The position numbers and the translations under genes were made by a program. Positions 32,164 through 43,084 of a stretch of DNA of 64,000 nucleotides are shown here, piece after piece. The stretch is from positions 150,800 through 214,799 of the forward strand of contig RPFO01000189.1 of NCBI GenBank assembly GCA_009746045.1. Direction: 5' to 3'. The notes beneath the pieces were generated by a model. That model saw only the letters and a program-made list of their open reading frames with translations, had not been told where the DNA came from and did no database searches. This DNA is from Mesostigma viride (taxonomy: Eukaryota > Streptophyta > Mesostigmatophyceae > Mesostigmatales > Mesostigmataceae). The first letter of the stretch is position 1; each line of letters starts with the position of its first letter.

Positions 32164-34751
32164 TGTCACGTCCGTGATCATTTACGTCCGTGCACTCAAG
32201 AAGTTACGCGGTTGCCGTAATCGGAATCGTTACCGACGTTTGGTTGGTTCCGATTCAGTAGGCCGCAGGCTTTGTTCCTTGGGCCGGTGTGGAGCGCCGC
32301 GCCGGAAAGGCCTGAATTTCTAGAGTGACAGTCTTAGGTGACCTGACTTAGGTTCAGGCGCAAGACTTTGGGGCGCAAAGCCTTGGTGGCTTGCGCAATA
32401 TTCCGGTGCGTGACATTTGGCAGTTATGAATCTTTTGTATTGTCCAGACGGAATGATGTTCAGTCCATCTGACAAAGCTAGATACGCAGATCGTAGTGTG
32501 CGGTGTGTTGGCTCGCACGTGGTTGTCGAACAGACTTGCTCTGCATTTTGCTGGCAGTCTAACTGCACGTCAGGCGGCTTGCTGGCAAATGCGACAGCGC
32601 ATGGATGCCGGGATTTTTGGAGGTATTTAGGAGCAGCGCAGCGGCCATGGTGGTCGTTGTTCGCTCGTTTCTCTCCCTCACAACTAGTTTGTTGTCTTCA
32701 TGGGGTTAAACTTCTCGAACAGCCCGGAGCAGCCCCCGTGAGTGGTTGCATGTCGTTGCCATGACGATGGTTGATAAGATTGACAATGGTTTGATCCGGT
32801 TGGGATGTTGTTGGCATTGTGGACGAGAAACGTTCTGCTGACCCGGGAACAGTCCCGGGAAAGGGCCGGTTCGTCGTTGGCCAGTGTGCCAGTAACTGGG
32901 ACATGAGCGCAGAGTCACACAGTTGATATAGATTATGACGTAAGTAAACACTGTTGCGCCACAGTGGCGTCATGGTCGGTCTGTGGTGATTTCGATGGGT
33001 CTCAAGGATATGTAGTTACTCTTACAGTTGCGGCAGCACAACTCGGCATTCATTGTAATTTGTCAAATGTTATGGAATGAATGGTTTGGGCATTGCTTTC
33101 ATCATAAAGCATTATTGCAATCTTCATAATATAAATATCGGCTGGCTGCGCTGCCTGTCATGACGGTGGTGGTGCCGTCAAGGACCACACCTATCATTTC
33201 CACATTATTTAAACGAGCGAACAACCCTTGGCGGGTTCAGTTCGGACAGCCTGAGCCGGAGATATACCCAAGCTGCTTGCAGAATCAAGCACTTGGAAGA
33301 GGATTAAGCTTATCCTTTAAAAAGCTATGAAGAGGATTAGGCTTATCCTTGAAAAAGCCATGAAGAGGATTATGCTTATCCTTGAAAAAGCACTGAAGAG
33401 GTTATTGCTTAGCCTATTTGAAAAGCATGTGTGGTCCTGTCGTGGGAATTTTTTTTTCCCTATGTGATCCTCTTTTTGACTTTTTGGCTCTTCATTTTTT
33501 CGAGCTAAAAAGTGGGGGGGAATATAGTGGATCACACACAAGAGTACTCTATTGCTATGGATATGCCTTCCAAGTGATAGGCTAGGATATAATGGCACGC
33601 AAACGCGACAGCTGTCACGTCCGTGATCATTTACGTCCGTGCACTCAAGAAGTTACGCGGTTGCCGTAATCGGAATCGTTACCGACGTTTGGTTGGTTCC
33701 GATTCAGTAGGCCGCAGGCTTTGTTCCTTGGGCCGGTGTGGAGCGCCGCGCCGGAAAGGCCTGAATTTCTAGAGTGACAGTCTTAGGTGACCTGACTTAG
33801 GTTCAGGCGCAAGACTTTGGGGCGCAAAGCCTTGGTGGCTTGCGCAATATTCCGGTGCGTGACATTTGGCAGTTATGAATCTTTTGTATTGTCCAGACGG
33901 AATGATGTTCAGTCCATCTGACAAAGCTAGATACGCAGATCGTAGTGTGCGGTGTGTTGGCTCGCACGTGGTTGTCGAACAGACTTGCTCTGCATTTTGC
34001 TGGCAGTCTAACTGCACGTCAGGCGGCTTGCTGGCAAATGCGACAGCGCATGGATGCCGGGATTTTTGGAGGTATTTAGGAGCAGCGCAGCGGCCATGGT
34101 GGTCGTTGTTCGCTCGTTTCTCTCCCTCACAACTAGTTTGTTGTCTTCATGGGGTTAAACTTCTCGAACAGCCCGGAGCAGCCCCCGTGAGTGGTTGCAT
34201 GTCGTTGCCATGACGATGGTTGATAAGATTGACAATGGTTTGATCCGGTTGGGATGTTGTTGGCATTGTGGACGAGAAACGTTCTGCTGACCCGGGAACA
34301 GTCCCGGGAAAGGGCCGGTTCGTCGTTGGCCAGTGTGCCAGTAACTGGGACATGAGCGCAGAGTCACACAGTTGATATAGATTATGACGTAAGTAAACAC
34401 TGTTGCGCCACAGTGGCGTCATGGTCGGTCTGTGGTGATTTCGATGGGTCTCAAGGATATGTAGTTACTCTTACAGTTGCGGCAGCACAACTCGGCATTC
34501 ATTGTAATTTGTCAAATGTTATGGAATGAATGGTTTGGGCATTGCTTTCATCATAAAGCATTATTGCAATCTTCATAATATAAATATCGGCTGGCTGCGC
34601 TGCCTGTCATGAAGGTGGTGGTGCCGTCAAGGACCACACCTATCATTTCCACATTATTTATAATATAGTGGATCACACACAAGAGTACTCTATTGCTATG
34701 GATATGCCTTCCAAGTGATAGGCTAGGATATAATGGCACGCAAACGCGACA
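32164..34751 (+). mobile_element. Inner split-direct-repeat retroelement (SDR-in)
   Basis: A1 32164-33210, body 33211-33520, B1 33521-33610, GC 33611-33612, A2 33613-34659, B2 34662-34751. A1 and A2 are 1,047 bp and nearly identical; B1 and B2 are 90 bp. The ends are TGTCACG...GCGACA with a 4-bp duplication AAGC (32160-32163 and 34752-34755). It lies in A1 of SDR-out, in the opposite direction; the uninterrupted site is seen in the other A copy near 28,958. No coding capacity. Confidence 0.88.
33211..33520 (+). repeat. SDR-in body: primer-site-like start, tandem repeats, polypurine tract
   Basis: Starts with AACGAGCGAACAACCCTTGG, conserved at the same place in SDR-out (31308-31346, minus), the position of a primer-binding site. 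Then about four 37-bp units (GAAGAGGATTAGGCTTATCC...). Ends with AAAAAGTGGGGGGG directly before B1, in the place of a polypurine tract. Confidence 0.7.
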
Positions 34752-34985
34752 AAGCCACCAAGGCTTTGCGCCCCAAAGTCTTGCGCCCGAACCTAAGTCA
34801 GGTCACCTAAGACTGTCACTCTAGAAATTCAGGCCTTTCCGGCGCGGCGCTCTACACCGGCCCAAGGAACAAAGCCTGCGGCCTATACTGAATCGGAACC
34901 AACCAAACGTCGGACGTAACGATTCCGATTACGGCAGTCGCGTAACTTCTTGAGTGCACGGACGTAAATGATCACGGACTTGACA

Positions 34986-35676
34986 CTCCCCTTCCTCTGA
35001 ACCCTCGCCTTTTTCACTCTCCTCTCCTTCCACCACATTTTCGGTATCTCCGCTCGATTCATCGCTTAAAATGAAATTTCTGTTCCGTGTGGTGCGCGGG
35101 TTAAGCTCGAGTCGGCGGGGATGTCGTCGTCTTCAAGCTCATGCCGAGCCTGCCGGGCAGGCAGCGCCGACGGCGTCTGGCTTCTCGAGCTTGACCCGCT
35201 TCGACTGGCCGGCCGGTTTTTCGTCTTCGCCATCGTTAGATGCTGAAGATAAGTCGATAGTAGTTCGCGATCCGGATCGATCGACGGCAAGCCGGACACT
35301 CTTGGCCCAACGTCGTTCAGTATAATAATCCGTGACAAAGGCCTCCTTTTCGGGATCCACCCGGTGCGCCGGTAGCTGCGTTTCCCTTGGACGGGTCACG
35401 GTAGAAAGTAAGAGGGGGAGCAGGGGCTCCAGCTCAGCCGGTAAGTTCAGTCTGATTGTGTGGCAGAGGTCGTTCAGCTCTTTCAGGCGTTCTTCCTTGA
35501 TCTTTTTTGCACGGTCGTGATTCACCGACACGTTCTTGACATTCTGTTCGTAGGAAGTATCAATGTTGTTGCTGTGAATCTTCCGTGCGGCCAGAAGACT
35601 GTTGCCTGAATATAGCACCGCCTCTGCTTTGGCGGCCTTCTCAAGGCTATCTTTCTTGGCCTTGAGATTGTAGTAG
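34986..35676 (-). pseudogene. Broken minus-strand gene, middle piece
   Basis: Starts YYNLKAKKDSLEKAAKAEA at 35,676 and continues through a Lys/Glu-rich helical stretch and a region with RWAKSVRLAVDRSGS, then an acidic Ser/Glu tail. Two frame changes lie near 35,150 and 35,066, so the gene was decaying or has unseen introns. No family recognised. The upstream flank is Tn-A (target duplication TAG), the downstream flank SDR-out. Confidence 0.6.
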
Positions 35677-36719
35677 GGGTGGTTTTACCGGATTAGGATA
35701 CATTTGCACGGCTTCAAATGTATCCTAAATGCACCATTGGCAAACATGGTTTCTGGACATGGTCGATATCATTAATATGTTTGGCAAGCATAATATGATC
35801 ATGCTTGCCAAAGATGTTGTCTCTTTTCATATTTCACACATATATTATCGGCCTCGGCGTGCCATGCTTCCACGTTTGTTGTCTCTTTTCATATATTGTG
35901 AATATGATCAATAAAATTCCAAACATGACCATGTTGGAGACTTCAAGTGGAGCATCATGATTACTGTTTTCACTATTACGTAACCCATGGTTCATGTTAA
36001 CATGGCATAATGAGCAATCCTATTGACCCCATGACTAATGGTGAAGTTAATAAAGTTACATCGTGGCACGTCACTATAGCATCAAGTTGCATCATTGTGC
36101 ATAAAGTAGTTTAGCACTGAGTTGGCATGCCAACACCAGGTACACTAAATAAATTAAAACCAGAATTGATAAACAACCCAGTATCCAAATACAGTATCCA
36201 TATATATGCAGGTCGTACTACAGGTACAGCCACGGCTGCCACGCGGCTTCTGCAGCGATCACGCTCTTTCTCCTAGACAATTGCTCTACTGGTCCCTACA
36301 GGTCGGTCGACTTGGACCATGATGCGTCAAGAACAGTTAATTGACCGACTTAAACAAGATGTTTGTCTACATGCAGCTGTCTGCACCTAACTAACGCGAA
36401 ACCGCGTGCTACCAAATATAGGGGCAAATGCATGAGTAACACATGTCAACGCACAACCGGTGGAAATCACGCGATACCAACCGCGGCAACAGTGGTGTGA
36501 ACATAGCGGGCACTGACATGCAAAAAAGCACCAGCAGCGGCATCAGTAGCAAATTGTAGTAGCGGAACAATAGCCACTACATCAATGCAACAACACATCA
36601 GCCCAGCAACACAGCAGCAGCATGACCGTAGCACAGCAGCAGCACAACTGTAGCACATCAACACGGCCGCATAGCAGGAGCACAAGTCAGCGCAGCAGCA
36701 ACTTAGTATGCCGATTCCT

Positions 36720-36761
36720 GAATTTCCTATCAGTGGACTATAGTCCATTGATAGGAAATTC
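36720..36761. repeat. 42-bp near-perfect palindrome in Tn-A
   Basis: Two 21-base arms (GAATTTCCTATCARTGGACTA and its complement) with one mismatch and no loop, in the CAG-rich stretch just beyond the stop codon of the minus-strand gene. It could form a 3'-end hairpin. Confidence 0.8.
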
Positions 36762-36978
36762 ACTAATAGGCAGTACTAGCTCAGCAGCACGGCAGCAATG
36801 CAGCAGTGCATCAACACAGCAGCACGACAGCAATACATCAGCGGCACGGCAGCAATGCAGCAACACATCAGCACAATAGCACAGCAGCAGTACGGCAGCA
36901 ATGCAGCAGCAATAGCATGGCAGCACAGCAGCAGCAGCAGCACATGAGCAGCTCAATGACAACAACGCTGCTTGCGCT

Positions 36979-38196
36979 TCAGCAGTCGTCGTCGTCGTCA
37001 TCGTCATCGGCAAGGATGAGCGCTCGCTTCCGACGCCGGGAGGCGCCTGCGTTGTTGTTCTCCGCCACAACGTCGCTGGGTGGAACCATCTCGCGCAATC
37101 GAGCCTCGGCCAGGGTGATATCCGGCGCTTGCAACGCAGGGACGACCACACCGGGGCACCCGCAGATCTGTGCCTCCAGCTCGTGGAGAGGCACGCAAGA
37201 AACCGCGTCCTCCTCCCAACGGGCACCCCAGTACATGGCTACCATGTCGTTTTGCGTGTCGACAACAGCGACACGACCATGGTACCTGCCGTCCCGGCTT
37301 TCGGTGCGACCGTCCGCGGATGTCACACGCTCCGACGCCCAATGACACACGACTTGCCCTACGAGGTTGCGGCTGCCACTCTTGACCTGCAGCGTTACGC
37401 CTTCCCAGCATGCCTTCGCCATGCCGACGATGCCCTTCGAGCATTCAGCATCTTGCCACTTCACGACCGGGTGTTCCGCGTCATAGGGCACCTCCTTCAG
37501 CGCCTTTAGGCACTCCTTGGTGAGCTTTTCGTTCGCACCCAAGGAGACTCCATGGGGCGGCTGACCTCGCTTGCCCACCACTTGTGTCAAGACGAGGTCT
37601 GAGGCGGTGATGATCACCGTGTGCGCCGCAGTGGTTGGCGGATGGGGCCATTGCGCAATGTCTGTATTCCACGGGTGCCACGTGTCATGCAAATGCTTAG
37701 CGCGGTATACAAAGAGCTCAATAGAAGGTTGGCCGCCATCCTCCTTCGCAACCACCTCCTTGATGATGCCAACGAGGACTGGAGTCCACGTGAGCTTCGA
37801 GTTGCAGAGAATACCAGCTGAAGGGTGCCAGTATAGAACAGCGGAGCCTTTCTCAACGCCTTGCATGCGCTTCAAGTAAGCGACCTTGGCTGCCATGGCC
37901 CTGTCTTCTGCCGCCCATTCCTGCTGTGTGTGGCCATCATGACGAACTCGGTCTACCAGCGGGGTGACGCGCACCGCCTCTGCGTCGACCAACGCCATGA
38001 AGTGCTCTTCTTGCGTCGGTGGTGGTTCAGGCGCTGCATCGTGCTCACGCAGGGCGGAGATGTCCGCGCGAGATGGCCACGGCAAAGGGCGCCACTCCTC
38101 AGGCACCTCCTCAGGGGCATGTGGGACTTGACTTGCGAAAAAAGGCCTTGTTTGGCTTGATGGTGTCGGGCGGAAAGTACCACTGCCAGATGCCAT
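36979..38196 (-). CDS. Tn-A protein with unassigned conserved domain
   Basis: 405 codons. Residues about 116-365 match the Tn-B protein strongly (GSAVLYWHP; FVYRAKHLHDTWHPW; CWEGVTLQV; HGRVAVVDT; VAMYWGARWEE; ICGCPGVVVPALQA). A block with HGxVAxVDT...VAMxWGAxWEExAV has the look of a small beta-barrel such as Tudor or PWWP, but this is inference. The C-terminus is basic (SRRRKRALI) followed by eight Asp, echoing the Tn-B tail. Upstream at 38510-38111, another frame is coding-like (SMKVHHAVFFQVQG, PRCGKAMTQPYRFDAEGRP), so the true protein may be longer with a frameshift or intron at 38,111-38,196. Confidence 0.75.
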   Translation of the reverse strand: MASGSGTFRPTPSSQTRPFFASQVPHAPEEVPEEWRPLPWPSRADISALREHDAAPEPPPTQEEHFMALVDAEAVRVTPLVDRVRHDGHTQQEWAAEDRAMAAKVAYLKRMQGVEKGSAVLYWHPSAGILCNSKLTWTPVLVGIIKEVVAKEDGGQPSIELFVYRAKHLHDTWHPWNTDIAQWPHPPTTAAHTVIITASDLVLTQVVGKRGQPPHGVSLGANEKLTKECLKALKEVPYDAEHPVVKWQDAECSKGIVGMAKACWEGVTLQVKSGSRNLVGQVVCHWASERVTSADGRTESRDGRYHGRVAVVDTQNDMVAMYWGARWEEDAVSCVPLHELEAQICGCPGVVVPALQAPDITLAEARLREMVPPSDVVAENNNAGASRRRKRALILADDDDDDDDC

Positions 38197-38515
38197 GGGG
38201 CAACTTCTCGACCCTTGTTTTGATCGACTCCAGCTCCTTCCCCAGAAACTCCATGTTCAATGGTGCGAAGGCTGGGGTGTCCTGCAACATCGGAATGCGG
38301 TCTGGATCCACAAGTCGGACGCCAAACAGCGGCCGCCCCTCCGCATCAAACCTGTATGGCTGTGTCATCGCCTTCCCGCACCGTGGCGCGCCTTCCTGTC
38401 GAGTCCCCGCGGGCTGCCACGGCGTCTTTTGGGACTCCGTGGTCCGGTAGGACAACCAGGTCTCTGTGTTGCCCTGTACCTGGAAGAAGACGGCGTGGTG
38501 CACCTTCATTGAGCG
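38111..38515 (-). CDS. Probable N-terminal part of the Tn-A unassigned protein
   Basis: An open frame with non-repetitive composition (WLSYRTTESQKTPWQPAGT, FGVRLVDPDRIPMLQ, LPHGIWQWYFPPDTIK) that overlaps the start of the 405-codon ORF in another frame. Beyond 38,515 it runs into a GC-rich minisatellite, where open reading is uninformative. Confidence 0.5.
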   Translation of the reverse strand, partial: RSMKVHHAVFFQVQGNTETWLSYRTTESQKTPWQPAGTRQEGAPRCGKAMTQPYRFDAEGRPLFGVRLVDPDRIPMLQDTPAFAPLNMEFLGKELESIKTRVEKLPHGIWQWYFPPDTIKPNKAFFRKSSPTCP

Positions 38516-38519
38516 ACCG

Positions 38520-39540
38520 CGTTTTTCAGGCACCGGCTGTGCCGCTCCGCCGCTCCGCCGCTCCGCCGCCCGCCGGCTGCGCCGCCGGCCCGCCGCGCGC
38601 CGGCTGCCCCGCCCCGTAGCCCGTCGACAGGCTGCCCCGCCCCGCCGCATGCCAGCTGCGCCGGCCCGCCGCCCACGCGCGCCGGCAGCGCCGTTGGCCC
38701 CCCGCGCGCCGACGGCCCTGCCCCGCCGCCCGTTGACAGCCCCGCCCCGCCGCATGCCAGCTGCGCCGGCCCGCCGCCCATGCGCGCCGGCAGCGCCGCT
38801 GGCCCCCGCGCGCCGACGGCCCTGCCCCGCCGCCCGTCGACTGCCCCGCCCCGCCGCCCGTCGACAGCCCTGCCCCGCCGCATGCAGGCTGCGCCGCCGC
38901 TGCCACCTCGCTGCGCGCTGGCTGCGCCACCTCGCCGCCCGCCGACGGCGCCGCCCCGCCGCGCACCGGCTGCCCCGCCCCGCCGCCTGTCGACTGCCCC
39001 GCCCCGCCGCATGCCAGCTGCGCCGGCCCGCCGCCCACGCGCGCCGGCAGCGCCGCTGGCCCCCCGCGCGCTGACGGCCCTGCCCCGCCGCCCGTCGACT
39101 GCCCCGCCCCGCCGCCCGTCGACAGCCCCGACCCACCGCATGCCAGGTGCGCCGGCCCGCCGCCCGCGCGCGCCGGCAGCGCCGCTGGCCCCCCGCGCGC
39201 CGACGGCCCTGCCCCGCCGCCCGTCAACAGCCCTGCCCCGACGCCCGTCGACAGCCCCGCCCCGCCGCATGCCAGCTGCGCCGGCCCGCTGCCCACGCGC
39301 GCCGGCAGCGCCGCTGGCCCTGCCCCGCCGCCCGTCGACTGCCCCGCCCCGCCGCCCGTCGACAGCCCTGCCCCGCCGCATGCCAGGTGCGCCGGCCCGC
39401 CGCCCGCGCGCACCGGCAGCGCCGCTGGCCCCCCGCGCCGACGGCCCTGCCCCGCCGCCCGTCGACAGCCCCGCCCCGCCGCATGCCAGCTGCGCCGGCC
39501 GGCCGCCCATGCGCGCCATGCGCTTCGCAGGTCCATTGGG
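38520..39540. repeat. GC-rich minisatellite in Tn-A
   Basis: Repeats built from CCGCCCGTCGACAGCCCCGC, CCGCATGCCAGCTGCGCCGG and CGCGCCGGCAGCGCCGCTGG in mixed order, about 1 kb. Open in several frames on both strands purely because it lacks A/T. Confidence 0.9.
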
Positions 39541-39696
39541 ATCATGAGGCCTGCGCAGAATCTCACCTCGGAGGCCCGTGCTACTTCTAGTAAGATGCTT
39601 GCATTTTCAATGCGTCACCTATATGCAGGCATAGAGGGTGGTACATGGCGCTAGACTCATCAAGGGATAGGAGCCATGCCCTCAGCAATTACTCAC

Positions 39697-39738
39697 CTCC
39701 TGGCCCTTGCTGTTGCGGTCTCGGATGAAGATGATGGT
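39697..39738 (-). pseudogene. Captured exon resembling CFAP299 (b)
   Basis: A 14-codon, phase 0/0 exon TIIFIRDRNSKGQE between TGTAG and GTGAGT. Together with the exon at 40472-40428 it matches, from memory of the family, the conserved core of the cilium protein CFAP299. It lies inside Tn-A; no following exon of that core (expected to encode a GYIDY-type motif) was found. Confidence 0.5.
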
Positions 39739-39742
39739 CTAC

Positions 39743-40427
39743 ACGCCGCCGCATGCAAACAAGGAATGAGAGACAAAGCCGTGCGAGGCCAATATGGGCA
39801 CAGTGAGAGAAACAAGTCGACGCGAACCTACATCACGAGTGTCAGCGAAGGGGACCCATGGGAGAAGTCTCCCTCCCATGGTATCATTCACGGACACACG
39901 CAGCGGCCATGGGAACAGCCAAAACAGCAGGTTCACACACGCAAGGGCAACGACCTGCAGTGCCTGACCAGCATGTCGGTCAGTTGTGATTGGCAAGGCA
40001 GAGCCACACACACCAGGTACACGCTGCATGGGCAGGGAAGACGCTCTTACATGAGAAAAAGCGAGGAAACGTGCGCGAGAAGGATATTAAGAGCGATCCG
40101 CGCTAGAAGGATGCTACAATAGCATCATATATTCAAGAATTAGCAAAGAAAGATGTAGAAAAGAGACAAAAGAAAGAAATACGAGAGAAAGCAAAGACAG
40201 GGAGCTGCCAAACAGGGCAGACAAAAGGTTACGAGCGGCAAGAGTTGTGAACGCTGCACTTGATTGCTTTCTCTGACTTGTCAACTGCGAAGAGTGACTG
40301 ACTTACCTCTCTGGAAATGGTATGCTCAGCATCCCATGGTAATGAAATGGTGAGCTATGCTGTCAGACATGCCTATATAACATAGCTACCCTAGGGTCCT
40401 AATACAAAACTAGAAATCAAACCATAC
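39743..40427. other. Intron-like spacer between the two captured exons
   Basis: 685 bp with no coding character. If the exons were captured together, this is the host intron. Confidence 0.45.
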
Positions 40428-40472
40428 CGTGAGTTTCCCGGCTCGCACGGCCTCCTCCCTTTGTGCCGACGC
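40428..40472 (-). pseudogene. Captured exon resembling CFAP299 (a)
   Basis: A 15-codon, phase 0/0 exon ASAQREEAVRAGKLT between TTTGCAG and GTATGG. Its phase and protein sequence lead straight into TIIFIRDRNSKGQE of the next exon. Inside Tn-A, so probably a host gene piece picked up by the transposon. Identification rests on family memory. Confidence 0.5.
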
Positions 40473-40614
40473 CTGCAAACACAACGGGCCGTGGAGGAGG
40501 GTGGAAAGGTGGGCAAGTGTGGAGGAGTTTGGGGGGGACCGGGTTGAGCAGCGGTGGGGGAAAGATGTGCCGGTCATGATGTTGTCAACTACAGCTGTTG
40601 TATCGTGATTCACC

Positions 40615-40920
40615 TTCAATAAGTCTACTGTTCTACATCCGGTGGTGGATGGACACAAGCAATAAAGGCCCCGCCCACAACTCAGATTTCTTTAGAAAAT
40701 CTACTGATCTACATTCGATGGCGCCTTCACAGAAGCAGGAAACTCCGCCCACCGGTCAAATGTGACGCCCAACAAAGCCCCAACTTATTTCTTCAAGAAG
40801 TATACTGTTTTACATCCGGTAGTGCTTGGACAGAAGCAATATGTAAAGCCCGCCCACAAATCGGATTTCTTTACGAAAAACCTGTTTTACATTCGATGGG
40901 GTCTTGACAGATTCAAGCAG
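40615..40920. repeat. About four diverged 80-100-bp tandem units
   Basis: Each has a TCTACTGNTYTACATYCGRTGG core, a GACAGAAGCA stretch and CCCGCCCAC. Confidence 0.65.
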
Positions 40921-40974
40921 CAATACTCGTTTCTACCTGCGTGCGACTGCAGCGGCCGAGTGCTGCAACTTGCC

Positions 40975-42240
40975 TTCACGTCCCAGTCTTCACGTGTCAG
41001 TCCTGGTCTTCACGTCTTCACGTCTTCACGTCTTCACGTCTTCACGTCTTCACGTCTTCACGTCTTCACGACTTCACCTGAACTTGCGGCGTATCGTATC
41101 TTTGATACCTTGCATGCACGTCTTCACGTCTTCACGTCTTCACCGCGTCTTCACCTGTCTTCACCACGTCTTCACGTCTTCGCGTCTTCACGTCTTCACG
41201 GCTTCACCTGAACACCTGAACTTCACCTGAACTTGCCGTATCGTGTCTTCACGTCTTCACGTCTTCACGTCTTCACGTCTTCACCGCGTCTTCACCTGTC
41301 TTCACCACGTCTTCACGGCTTCACGGCTTCACGTCTTCACGGCTTCACCTGAACACCTGAACTTCACCTGAACTTGCCGTATCGTGTCTTCACGTCTTCA
41401 CGTCTTCACGTCTTCACGTCTTCACGTCTTCACCGCGTCTTCACCTGTCTTCACCACGTCTTCACGTCTTCGCGTCTTCACGTCTTCACGGCTTCACCTG
41501 AACACCTGAACTTCACCTGAACTTGCCGTATCGTGTCTTCACGTCTTCACGTCTTCACGTCTTCACGTCTTCACCGCGTCTTCACCTGTCTTCACCACGT
41601 CTTCACGGCTTCACGGCTTCACGTCTTCACGGCTTCACCTGAACACCTGAACTTCACCTGAACTTGCCGTATCGTGTCTTCACGTCTTCACGTCTTCACG
41701 TCTTCACGTCTTCACGTCTTCACCGCGTCTTCACCTGTCTTCACCACGTCTTCACGGCTTCACGGCTTCACGTCTTCACGGCTTCACCTGAACACCTGAA
41801 CTTCACCTGAACTTGCCGTATCGTGTCTTCACGTCTTCACGTCTTCACGTCTTCACGTCTTCACGTCTTCACCGCGTCTTCACCTGTCTTCACCACGTCT
41901 TCACGGCCTCACGGCTTCACGTCTTCACGGCTTCACCTGAACACCTGAACTTCACCTGAACTTGCCGTATCGTGTCTTCACGTCTTCACGTCTTCACGTC
42001 TTCACGTCTTCACGTCTTCACCGCGTCTTCACCTGTCTTCACCACGTCTTCACGGCTTCACGGCTTCACGTCTTCACGGCTTCACCTGAACACCTGAACT
42101 TCACCTGAACTTGCCGTATCGTGTCTTCACGTCTTCACGTCTTCACGTCTTCACGTCTTCACGTCTTCACCGCGTCTTCACCTGTCTTCACCACGTCTTC
42201 ACGGCTTCACCTGAACACCTGAACTTTGCGTATCGTATCT
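40975..42240. repeat. CTTCACGT minisatellite with higher-order repeat
   Basis: Basic 8-bp unit CTTCACGT arranged in higher-order units of 141 or 149 bp, each starting at GCCGTATCGTGTCTTC (41235, 41376, 41525, 41666, 41815, 41964, 42113). The two lengths differ by exactly one 8-bp unit. Confidence 0.92.
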
Positions 42241-42391
42241 TTCATACATTGCATCATTTGCATGCCTTGGAGCTGCACGTCTTCAAGCAGTGTCACCCAG
42301 TTCCCGCTTGATTCAAATGCACTTCGCGCTTGAATTCGTGACTTCGCCCCGCTCAAGGTGGAAAGAATGATGGGCACTAGCCACGGGAACT

Positions 42392-42739
42392 ATGCCCGAT
42401 GCTGATAGCCGAAGCGATGACATGGACGAATTGATTGATTTGTGTTATGCCGGGGACGATTGTAGAAAATGGGTGCTAGGAAAGAAATCTGGTGCCATGA
42501 AAGTAGATTTTTTGGCCGGTGCAAACCACCAATGCGCCGGCCGATGTGGCAAGGTCCTGCACGGCAGCCAGAGCGCACCCAGCCAGAGCGTACCCAGCCG
42601 CTGCCGCCGCCGACCCCCGTACTGGTGGGCGTGGAACAGACGATGAGAGAGATGCAACGAGCTATGGAGAACCAAAGCAAGAAGGTTGAAGAGCTTGGTT
42701 TGCAGCTGCGTCAAGAGGTGCAGAAACAAGTGGTCCAGC

Positions 42740-42778
<39 letters not shown>

Positions 42779-42815
42779 TGCAGCAGCAACTGCAGCAGCA
42801 ACTGCAGCAACAACT

Positions 42816-42887
<72 letters not shown>

Positions 42888-43023
42888 CTTCAGTTCCCGC
42901 AGGCAGCGTCGGCAATGTCGCAGTTTCCACAGGCATTGTCGGCACTGCAGCAGTTTTCGCAGGGACCGTCGGCAGCAGAGCAGTTCCCGCAGGGATCATC
43001 GGTGGTGCAGCAGTTCTTTGTGA
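42392..43023 (+). CDS. Tn-A PHD-like / poly-Q protein (frameshifted)
   Basis: Starts MPDADSRSDDMDELIDLCYA with a partial zinc-finger motif (CYAGDDC...GANHQCAGRCGKVLHG) matching the Tn-B PHD-like protein. The frame is lost shortly after HG, before the expected Cys pair. A second frame, open to 43,023, holds a coiled-coil stretch (VEQTMREMQRAMENQSKKVE) and a long CAG-encoded Gln tract (42739-42888). It is either spliced or a decayed copy. Confidence 0.6.
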
Positions 43024-43084
43024 GTCATTCGTGTAGTGTTGAGTGGGTGGGGTGGGGTGTGTGTGGGGGGGGGGTGTAGGGGGG

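Larger units (their letters stand above)
28010..34985 (-). mobile_element. Outer split-direct-repeat retroelement (SDR-out)
   Basis: Read on the minus strand: A1 (34985-34752 plus 32163-31345, interrupted by SDR-in), body (31344-29280), B1 (29279-29186), GC, A2 (29183-28139), poly-A run, B2 (28102-28010). Ends are TG...CA and the element is flanked by a 4-bp duplication CTCC (28006-28009 and 34986-34989). Removing it joins two open pieces of the broken minus-strand gene in frame, confirming the boundaries. The body has no long ORF, so the copy is non-autonomous. The A1-body-B1A2-B2 order is that of PAT/TOC-type elements. Confidence 0.85.

Noticed and set aside
28474-34422. Small conserved proteins in the A repeats (for example 66-115 aa ORFs)
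   Set aside because: They lie in LTR-like repeats, are broken between diverged copies, and have no coding signature.
28010-34985. Ordinary LTR retrotransposon with two full LTRs
   Set aside because: The left side has only A and the right side B1-A2-B2; no full repeat precedes the body in either element.
36979-38196. BAH, PWWP or Tudor assignment for the conserved Tn-A/Tn-B domain
   Set aside because: There is a suggestive beta-barrel-like stretch but no diagnostic motif; naming it would go beyond the evidence.
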